64,000 bases of DNA from Pseudogymnoascus destructans. Lineage: Eukaryota > Ascomycota > Leotiomycetes > Thelebolales > Thelebolaceae. A model generated the notes under the pieces. It saw only the letters and a program-made list of their open reading frames with translations. It did no database searches and had not been told where the DNA came from. The DNA lies in contig NW_020167540.1 in NCBI RefSeq assembly GCF_001641265.1, positions 62,001-126,000 on the forward strand, written 5' to 3'. The position numbers were made by a program, and so were the translations under genes. Shown here piece by piece: positions 57,201-64,000 of this stretch. Numbering within the stretch: the first letter of the stretch is position 1; the number at the start of each line of letters is the position of its first letter.

Positions 57201-58173
57201 TGTCATACTGACATTCGTTGCACTCAGTTTGCTATCAAACTCAAGAGCAAACTTGGAAATCTCCTCCTCAAACCTACAAGTCACTATACATATTTTGGCT
57301 TATCACACCAACAACAAGAGCAATACTACTCAACGATTGCTACAACCATCTATGATTCATTACACGTCATCACTCCTTAGTTACTGGGCCGATATTACCA
57401 CATAGCATATCTCTACAACTCTCTATGATTCATTACATGACATCACTCATACTACCACATGACATATCTCTACCAACTAGAGGCCTAGGGGCATGAACGA
57501 TAGCTCTAAAAGCTCCTACAAACCTCTATGATTCATTACATGTCATCGCTCTTTAGTTACCCACAAGATTGGTTAAGTTATGACATAATTTGTCTATGAT
57601 ATAATTTGTCTATGACATAATTTGTCTATGACATAATTTGTCTATGACATAATTTGTCTATGACATAATTTGTCTATAGGGTACTCTGACCTTGGACCTC
57701 CTTTTACTTCCTATAGGCTACGAACCTAAGAGAAGGTTCTATGGGATTCTCTTACGTCAACTACAGTTACCAAGCCTGGTAAGTCATGGAAAGTCTTGGA
57801 AAATGAGAGAACTACATTCCTTTGGCATAAATAGGATTGCCCTTTCCTTAAGAAAGGGCAAGCAGACAATACAGTAAATCGACTATCACATACTTCCACG
57901 TCTTTTCCAAGCTTCCAAGCATTCATCTTGTTACTCCTTGTTTCTGAAAAGTCAGTGAGGTGTTAACCTCTGACTTACCCCTGAGTTCCCAGACTCAACA
58001 TTTGTTGCAACTTGTCTGAACCACTTCACTACATCACACACCTGATTGCTGCGTTGTGGAATAGTCTAAGCTATGACCCTTTGGCTCTGTTTTCTAAGAC
58101 AGTGTGTTGTCTTAGTAAATTCATCCCTTCCTTGGGTGGCTAGATTCTCACATCTGGTGCACCCACCATTACA
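57201..58173 (-). mobile_element. LTR C3, inverted copy (973 bp)
   Basis: The reverse complement of the C1/C2 sequence: begins TGTCATACTGACATTCG and ends GGTGCACCCACCATTACA. It has six copies of the 16-bp unit, one more than C2 and matching its 16-bp greater length. The flanks show no clean 5-bp duplication, and the sequence to the right is a partial copy of its own end. Confidence 0.85.
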
Positions 58174-58225
58174 GTTTGCTCTTGAGTTTGATAGCAAACT
58201 GAGTGCAACGAATGTCAGTATGACA
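58174..58225 (+). repeat. 52-bp end of the C-family LTR, opposite orientation to C3
   Basis: An exact reverse complement of 57201-57252. Together with C3 it makes a 1025-bp unit with perfect 52-bp inverted ends. The inner border is GTTTGCTC...GATAGCAAAC, itself self-complementary. Confidence 0.85.
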
Positions 58226-58430
58226 ATTCTGGGTAGAATTATTCTCCTTCAGGGAGTAGGACCTGTAGTCCAGCTACGGAGGACGTCTGTGATATTGCAA
58301 CATAAAACTGCCCATGACTACACATAGCTGCCCATAGATCAACAACTACATGCTTATACGACTAGCCTTGAGACTTATTAATAGTCATAGCAAAGCATAA
58401 GCGGACGGGAAATTGTTTACGGGAAAACTC
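58226..58430 (-). pseudogene. Decayed fragment of a Helitron helicase C terminus
   Basis: Aligns by eye with the C-terminal end of the intact Rep-helicase (about 60612-60797): shared strings include AAAACTGCCCATGACTA, CCTTGAGACTTATTAATAGTCATAGC and GGAAATTGTTTACGGG. CpG sites of the intact copy are CpA or TpG here, so it has decayed. It is the same strand as the intact gene. Confidence 0.75.
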
Positions 58431-58679
58431 TATGCGCTAAGCCTATAGAAGTAGGAAGTGGGGCTATAACCTAATGTAGCCAATCCTGAATTTCAACAAA
58501 TGATAGCCAATCAATCAGTCTTGGCCTTTTATAATGTAGTATAGTATAGACGAGTATTGTAGACCGGCGCCGTAGGCGCCGGTTTGTAAGCCAGCCTGCC
58601 ATGAAGCCACGTAAGCACGTGATTTGGCATAAGTCACGTGGACCACGACGCGTCCAAATCCCCCTTCTTCAACAACGCG
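58431..58679. other. Spacer with Helitron-end-like signals
   Basis: Contains TCTATACTA on the minus strand (58542-58550), matching the known Helitron 5'-terminal consensus TCTMTAYTA, and a GC-rich hairpin at 58563-58583. CACGTG boxes at about 58616 and 58635 precede the Cys-rich gene. No ORF. Confidence 0.45.
58563..58583. repeat. GC-rich perfect hairpin (9-bp stem)
   Basis: ACCGGCGCC, loop GTA, GGCGCCGGT. Helitrons end in such a short GC hairpin a few bases before the 3' terminus; here the usual CTRR end was not found, so this is suggestive only. Confidence 0.7.
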
Positions 58680-60267
58680 ATGGCCTCCACCCCCCTCACC
58701 ACCGAGGCTTCTGGCCTCAAAGCCACCGGTAAGTTATTCCTTTTCTTTTCTTTCCTTTCTTGATTGAATTACCAGCTAACCTACGGATAGAAGAAGCCGT
58801 CGCCGCCGCCACCATGGCCGCAAATACCCCCCCCCCAACCTCCACCACCACTCCCGCCGCTACCGGAGCCGCGCCCACGCCAACTGGTAAGTGATACCCC
58901 TTCTCCTTATATAGATAGATTGATACTAACCCTTATTTAGATGAAGCCGCTTCCGAGACGACGATTCCGGGCTCAGCCCCCCCCACAACCCCCCCCACAA
59001 CCTCCTTCGCCGCCTCTACGGCCGCGCCCGCGCCTATGGTGCCTGCGTCCTCGCCGGTGATCTCACCAACGTCGCTAGTCGCCTCCCTGCCGTCGCCTGG
59101 CCTTGCGTCTCCCGGCCTTGTGCGCCCCTCCACGGCGCTTGAACTTACGGCGCGCGTCCCCCCCGCAACGCCCGTCCGCCCGGCTACGGCCGTAAGAAGT
59201 ACGTAACACCTCCCCCCATCCGTAAACAATGTGGCTAGATACTAACAGTTTGTTTAGGCGCACCACAACCGGTTGTTCTCGACTCCCCAACCCCCGCCCA
59301 CCAGATGGCCCTCCAGCTCCTCCGGTCTGGGATGGCTGAAGAAACCCGGCGCTCCCGCGCCCTCGCCAGCCTCCTCACCCTCCCCGACGCCCGCCACCTA
59401 GAGTTCAGGTCGTTGATCCCCGCGGACCTCCCGAACTTAGCGCGGGTCCAAAATTTAGAGGCGGCCGTAGCCTTTACGGCTGGAGAGGTGGCCCAGCCAC
59501 CGTGCACCGATTGCGACCGCGGCCACGGCCAATTCGTGGAGTGCGTCTCTGTCGTGGGTTTCCTCCACGGCAGTTGCGCAAACTGCCACTTCGGTGGCGA
59601 AGGGAAGCGCTGCTCCCTTCGTGGTAAGTCCTCTCCCTCCCTCTCTCTCTCTTGTTTTGGTTCCTGTACTAACTTAGATGGAACAGCCCGTCTGCTTACG
59701 GCCCTGGCCGCTACTTCTTCTACGGCGCCGCTCCTGTCTACGCCTGCCGCTGCGCCCATTACGGGTAGTCCTTCGGGACGATCTAGTAAGTCCCCCCCCC
59801 CTTTCCTTGTGGTTTACGGCCGTAACTAATTGATAGAAGGTCTCCATGTCCGCCATGCTGTTAAGGCAGCTACTTCCTACGCTACCGAGGCGCTTACGGA
59901 AGAAGCCCTTCGGGGCCGTAAACGCCGCGCCACCTCCCCCTCTACCAAGGACTCCCGCCCTGCCCGTCGCCCGCGCGTCACCGCCGCCCGCGTCCGCGCT
60001 ACTACCCGCGCTAGTGTTGCCGCCACGACCGGCCTTGTGCCTGTTCCCCGCGCCCCCCTCGACTACCAGCTAGAGCTAGAGAATGCTGTCGCCCAGTTCC
60101 GCGTTGCGAGCCCCTCCTCCCGGGAGAGGCTTCGGTTGGTGCACTCCCTCGAGGGGGTGGCGATGCAAATCGTCACCTCCTCAGAGGGCAACCCCAGCCT
60201 CTTCCAGGGGGAGGATGAGGAGGAGGATGAAGAAGAGGAGGAGGAGGGAGAGGAGGAAGCGGCCTAA
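58680..60267 (+). CDS. Cys-rich DUF3716-like protein, probable Helitron cargo or partner
   Basis: Six exons (58680-58728, 58791-58886, 58941-59198, 59258-59623, 59678-59785, 59837-60267) join with every intron in phase 1, giving 435 residues. The N-terminal third is Ala/Thr/Pro-rich. The core PPCTDCDRGHGQFVECVSVVG...CANCHFGGEGKRC has six Cys with CxxC spacing and GEGxRCS, like the fungal DUF3716 module; zinc binding is inferred. The C terminus has a basic patch (GRKRRATS... RPARRPRV) and ends in a long Glu/Asp run. It is convergent with the Rep-helicase, 292 bp away, and shares that gene's high CCGTAA/TTACGG density (about ten copies), unlike all chromosomal genes here. Intact. Confidence 0.72.
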
Positions 60268-60558
60268 GGGCCATATATGTATGTAGAATATTGTAGAATA
60301 GCAAACGACACGCCTACGGGCAATTACCTTTGTTTGTAGTCTAGTAAAGTATAGTATTAAATGTGACATGTTCATTTACGTTCCGTTACGGATTATTACG
60401 GATAGTTACGGGTAGCTATAAATGACTTAACATGTAATACGTATAAGTAAGACCGTAAGTAAGACCGTAAGTAAGACCGTAAGTAAGACCGTAAGTAAGA
60501 CCGTAAGTAAGACTGTAAGTAATAAATCAATAGTAGATAAGTAGAATAGAACGTAAAA
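60268..60558. other. Convergent spacer between the Cys-rich gene and Rep-helicase
   Basis: AT-rich. It contains three TTACGG in the stretch 60384-60411 and the 12-bp tandem repeat. No ORF. Confidence 0.65.
60447..60530. repeat. 12-bp tandem repeat GTAAGTAAGACC, about seven copies
   Basis: Seven head-to-tail units, the last with one change (GACTGTAAG). Each unit contains CCGTAAG at the junction, the hexamer enriched in the flanking genes. Confidence 0.9.
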
Positions 60559-63500
60559 CTAATTAATCCCTACTAAAACCTCAGGAAATACTATATTTTG
60601 AGTAGTATTCTCATCTCCTTGTGGAAGTAGAACCTGCAACCCAGCAACGGATGACGTCCGTGACATTGCGACGTAAAACTGCCCATGACTAAACGTAGCT
60701 CTCCGTAAATCAACACCTACGTGCTTAAACGACTGGCCTTGAGACTTATTAATAGTCATAGCGAAGCATAAGCGGACAGGAAATTGTTTACGGGTGAGAA
60801 TAAACCGGTAATCGCCCTCATTCGTCTGAAGTTTAACCCGTGGAATCGTCCGTAACTGTCCGTAAAACTGCTCTCCAAGTAGTCGGACTTGTAAACAATG
60901 TTGCGTAATAACTAATACTACCATTCGCGACCCGTTACATAACCCCTCTCGCGGGATAATATTCCGTAAGAGCATTATAGGCACACCAACCTTTAGCTGT
61001 AAGAGCGATAATGGTAGCTGAGCCGTCGTACAGGCCTGAAGCTCCTCAACAGGGACGTCATGAACGTCATTAGTACTATCATTAATATCTGCAGTATCAA
61101 CTGAGAATAACGTCCTTACGGATCCAGGATAGCGGGAAAGCATAAGGGCGTTTAGCTGTAATACAGTCTCGTTATGGACCGTAAGCACCGCTCGGTCCGT
61201 AAACACATCCTGGGCATGGTTCTGTGACCGCAAAACCTCGCTAGGATATATAGCATCAAGTAGCGTATTGAGCTCCTTTGTTTGCGTAATATATGATGGT
61301 ATAGTTACGGGTCCCTTAAGTTGCGGGTCGTATGGTATCCGTCCAATCCAAGAAACAAAATCCTCATCAAGTAACCCCCCGCGAACACGCATATTTACCC
61401 GTAAATGAAGCTTCTGTAGACGGGGCCAGACAAACGAACACTGTAAGCACGCATGTACGATCTGAGACTGGGAGCCCTTTGGCACTACGGGTAAGATCTG
61501 GGCAAAATCGCCACCAAGTATTACGGGCACACCACCAAATAAGATGTCATCCGTAACATCCCGTAGGTCGCATAATAGCCGGTGGACAGCCTCAAAACAG
61601 TGTTTGTGCTGCATTGGCACTTCGTCCCATATAATGAGACTTGTTTCCTTTAGTAGGCGCCCAGTCTTAGAGTTACGGGTAACTGAACAACAGGTTGTGT
61701 CCGTAAGATCAATTGGGATCTTAAACTGGGTATGAGAAGTGCACCCATTTGGTAATAATAAGGCTGCAATACCTGTAGAAGCAACACAAAGCACTGATTT
61801 CCCTTGCGCCCGGTAGAAGTGACACAAAGCCTTATATAAAAAGGTTTTCCCAGTCCCGCCTGGCCCTTGTAGGTAGAAGTGGGCAGTTTGCGGGGCCGTT
61901 TCAATAGCAGAACATATCGTACGGAAGCAGCCAAGCTGATCAGGGTTCAATTTAGAGACCAAATCATCCGCAAGTGTAGTTTCAGCAACTGGATCAAAGC
62001 CGTGCCTAACATACGGTAGCCTTACGGACCATTCATATTGCGGAAGTGGTAGTCCAAAGTCCGTAAGCAGCTTCCCAATGTCCGTAAGCCCAACTGAGAG
62101 TAAGTAGAGCCCGTAATCAATATGCGCATCTTGTAAAGAGCTAACTGAAACACTCCTACGCTCTAACTCATGTAGTAAGTCGTCACATATGTGCTCCTTA
62201 AACTGGTTCCAAAGGAGAAGTGGCTGAGCCATCATCTCCATCCGTAAACCTGTTAGAAATAGCGTCCGTAAGCCATGGCCAGTAGTGAAGATAACGGCTT
62301 CAGTAAAGCATTCAACCCACTCCTGGTCATTTTCAACTAAGCCGCGTGCGATACAGGCCTCATGATATGTTTCATAACATACCCCATTAAAGCTACGGAT
62401 GTCCGTAAATGAGGTTGCGCCACGGACCACAGTAAGAAGCATCCGTAAGTAGAATTTATCACCTGCAGTTGGATCGCAATGATACATACGGCCAACGTTC
62501 CGGTCTAAACCCTTCTTGCGTGGTGTCCACTTCCGCCTAGTCTTATTCCAGACGAACCGTAAAGGGAACTCTGAATATAAAAGGGCATGTCCATCCACAT
62601 ATGTAGCGTTATAGCGGAAGAATCCACTTAAGGTTGAGTCCGTAGACTGTAGCCGTATAGCAAGCTCTTCTGGGGTAAGATCCTCACGGAAATATACAGT
62701 CTGACAGTTCTCTAAATGTATCTCAAGCTGAGTTACGGGTGGATATTCGCCATGGGTAGCACATTCTAGAAGGCGCCATATGGCTTCCGTAGGCCCAATA
62801 TACCGCCCTTGGATATATTGGTCAATCTCGTCCGTAGACTCAACCGTAACTGTAGTCCGGTCAGAGCCCTTGTAAATATATTTATGAATATACTTTACAG
62901 CCTTCACAGTACTACACACTTCAACGTTCATATGACAGCGATATTTCTGAAGTAAGAACGGGTTATACGGGACCACCCAAGAGTTGTTACGGATCACGTT
63001 CTCAGTCCGTAAACCTAGCCGTGGAACCGTAAACGTGCGCCCATCATCACGGCGCCTATACTCAGGATAGCCTTCCTCGTTAACAATCGTAGAAGCTGTA
63101 AAAGGCTTCGGGAAGTTTTTTGAACATCGTAAAGGTGACGTTGGCGTTTTACGGGTCATACATGGTGCTTGCGGGTAAGCATCTCCACATGGTCCATGGG
63201 TCATTGTAGATATAACCACGTCCGTAAGCTCACCCGTAACATCCCAGGAGGGGTCTGGGAGCTCAGCACAAACCACCTCATCAATAAGATTCGGAACGTT
63301 AAACTGAAACCCCTTAACGAAGAGTAGTAAGTGCATGTGTGGCAGACCCCGCTTCTGGTACTCAATGGTATATACGTGTCCTGCGTACTCACCAAGCACC
63401 CCAGCCCGTAAGTCCGCAAGTAGGCTACGGACCTTTAAAGAAAACACCCGCGTAATAAGATCAGGCCGATCAATAGGTTGCTGGCCTGGAAAGAGAGCAT

Positions 63501-64000
63501 GGGTAATTTCCGGCCATTTCGGATTAGCCGTAAAGGTGATAAAGAACGTAGGCTTGCCAAAGTGCCGTACAATAGCCATTGAGTCTTGATATAACCGTCG
63601 CATTGCACGGTCACTACCAGTATAGCTTGCAGGTAACACTATACGGCGACCTAGGTCGGCTATATTAACATCATCGCGTGATATAGCGTCCGTAAGTCCA
63701 TTATATACATCTGCACGAATGGACTTCTGGTTCTTACGGAGCCAACTCAAGGCCGTAGACTCACAAATCACTAATATATCAACCGCAAATTGCTGAAATA
63801 GTCGTCCCGCATAATGAATAGTATTAAACCACCCTTTACGGGTATGCATATAGTAGCGGTAGAATGGTCTTTGCTCTAACCTCCGGTTCTGTCGTGGGCC
63901 GTTATTCTCCCGTAACGTAAGACCCCAATGCCACCCGTATTCACCATAAACGAAGAGGAGAACGTAATGTAATGGCATATAAGAAGCATGTGTAACATGA
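60559..64000 (-). CDS. Helitron Rep-helicase (RepHel), N-terminally partial at window edge
   Basis: 1139 codons from the first ATG in view (63978); the frame continues open (HVTHASY) beyond 64000, so the protein is longer. Rep part: GLPHMHLLLF with the His-Met-His metal motif near residue 213 and YIHKYIYKG with the paired Tyr of the HUH nuclease. PIF1-like helicase: LQGPGGTGKT (Walker A), LIIWDEVPMQ (motif II), GGDFAQILPVV, and at the C terminus TINKSQGQS and YVAMSRTS. No stop or frameshift, so the enzyme could be active. RepHel nicks, unwinds and moves Helitrons by rolling-circle copying in the nucleus. The gene holds about 46 CCGTAA/TTACGG hexamers together with the adjacent spacer, on both strands. 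Confidence 0.93.
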   Translation of the reverse strand, partial: HVTHASYMPLHYVLLFVYGEYGWHWGLTLRENNGPRQNRRLEQRPFYRYYMHTRKGWFNTIHYAGRLFQQFAVDILVICESTALSWLRKNQKSIRADVYNGLTDAISRDDVNIADLGRRIVLPASYTGSDRAMRRLYQDSMAIVRHFGKPTFFITFTANPKWPEITHALFPGQQPIDRPDLITRVFSLKVRSLLADLRAGVLGEYAGHVYTIEYQKRGLPHMHLLLFVKGFQFNVPNLIDEVVCAELPDPSWDVTGELTDVVISTMTHGPCGDAYPQAPCMTRKTPTSPLRCSKNFPKPFTASTIVNEEGYPEYRRRDDGRTFTVPRLGLRTENVIRNNSWVVPYNPFLLQKYRCHMNVEVCSTVKAVKYIHKYIYKGSDRTTVTVESTDEIDQYIQGRYIGPTEAIWRLLECATHGEYPPVTQLEIHLENCQTVYFREDLTPEELAIRLQSTDSTLSGFFRYNATYVDGHALLYSEFPLRFVWNKTRRKWTPRKKGLDRNVGRMYHCDPTAGDKFYLRMLLTVVRGATSFTDIRSFNGVCYETYHEACIARGLVENDQEWVECFTEAVIFTTGHGLRTLFLTGLRMEMMAQPLLLWNQFKEHICDDLLHELERRSVSVSSLQDAHIDYGLYLLSVGLTDIGKLLTDFGLPLPQYEWSVRLPYVRHGFDPVAETTLADDLVSKLNPDQLGCFRTICSAIETAPQTAHFYLQGPGGTGKTFLYKALCHFYRAQGKSVLCVASTGIAALLLPNGCTSHTQFKIPIDLTDTTCCSVTRNSKTGRLLKETSLIIWDEVPMQHKHCFEAVHRLLCDLRDVTDDILFGGVPVILGGDFAQILPVVPKGSQSQIVHACLQCSFVWPRLQKLHLRVNMRVRGGLLDEDFVSWIGRIPYDPQLKGPVTIPSYITQTKELNTLLDAIYPSEVLRSQNHAQDVFTDRAVLTVHNETVLQLNALMLSRYPGSVRTLFSVDTADINDSTNDVHDVPVEELQACTTAQLPLSLLQLKVGVPIMLLRNIIPREGLCNGSRMVVLVITQHCLQVRLLGEQFYGQLRTIPRVKLQTNEGDYRFILTRKQFPVRLCFAMTINKSQGQSFKHVGVDLRRATFSHGQFYVAMSRTSSVAGLQVLLPQGDENTTQNIVFPEVLVGIN

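Noticed and set aside
57201..58225. Reading C1-C3 as DNA transposons with 52-bp inverted repeats
   Set aside because: C1 and C2 have perfect 5-bp duplications at TG...CA ends and lack the inverted end, so solo LTRs fit better; the alternative is kept only as a finding for C3.
1..64000. tRNA or rRNA genes
   Set aside because: I saw no stretch with a convincing tRNA box A/box B pair or rRNA core sequence; a dedicated scan could still find one.

Overview
The window looks like nuclear DNA of a filamentous ascomycete (Pezizomycotina). The coding genes carry short introns of 47-116 nt with GT-AG borders and CTAAC/CTGAC-type branch sites. The recognisable proteins are typical of these fungi: Aro8, Tvp23, an Rcr-type protein, Rtc4, Rpa135, and families known to me only from filamentous fungi. 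No species can be named from this alone. I could run no database search; family names come from motif recognition and exon joins were worked out by hand.

Region 1 (1-7.5 kb) holds a large partial C2H2/Myb-like gene and two broken relatives of fungal accessory families: a DUF8035-like gene with a C8-tract frameshift, and a C2H2 gene with a frameshift and an in-frame amber codon.

Region 2 (8-45 kb) is ordinary gene-dense chromosome. In order: Tvp23 Golgi protein (-), an unknown nuclear-looking protein (-), a glycine-rich RRM protein with a GC-AG intron (+), a ChaC-like gamma-glutamylcyclotransferase (-), a penta-EF-hand protein (+), a small secreted cysteine-rich gene with two decayed tandem copies (-), Aro8 (-), a STIMATE-type vacuolar membrane protein (-), splicing factor SF3B6/p14 (-), a DUF8004-like protein (+), a single-pass membrane protein (-), a fibroin-3-related membrane protein (-), an Rcr-like membrane protein (-), the Arl8 GTPase (-), RNA polymerase I subunit Rpa135 (+) and an Rtc4-domain protein (-). 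Spacers carry several minisatellites and hairpins.

Region 3 (45.4-64 kb) is a transposon stack. A mutated pogo-like element (A) is split by a second pogo element (B). B is split by two solo LTRs of one family (C1, C2) and by a 6.9 kb Ty3/Gypsy chromovirus (D). Each of these joins has a clean target-site duplication. D has open gag and pol frames, a canonical A AAA AAC -1 slippery site at the gag stop, and an antisense Cys-rich ORF before its 3' LTR, but its integrase lacks the catalytic glutamate. Beyond the stack lie a third pogo-like fragment (E), an inverted LTR copy (C3), a decayed Helitron scrap, an intact six-exon Cys-rich (DUF3716-like) gene, and a long open Helitron Rep-helicase running off the right edge. 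The last two genes share a striking density of the hexamer CCGTAA/TTACGG, which suggests one mobile unit with its own sequence signature.
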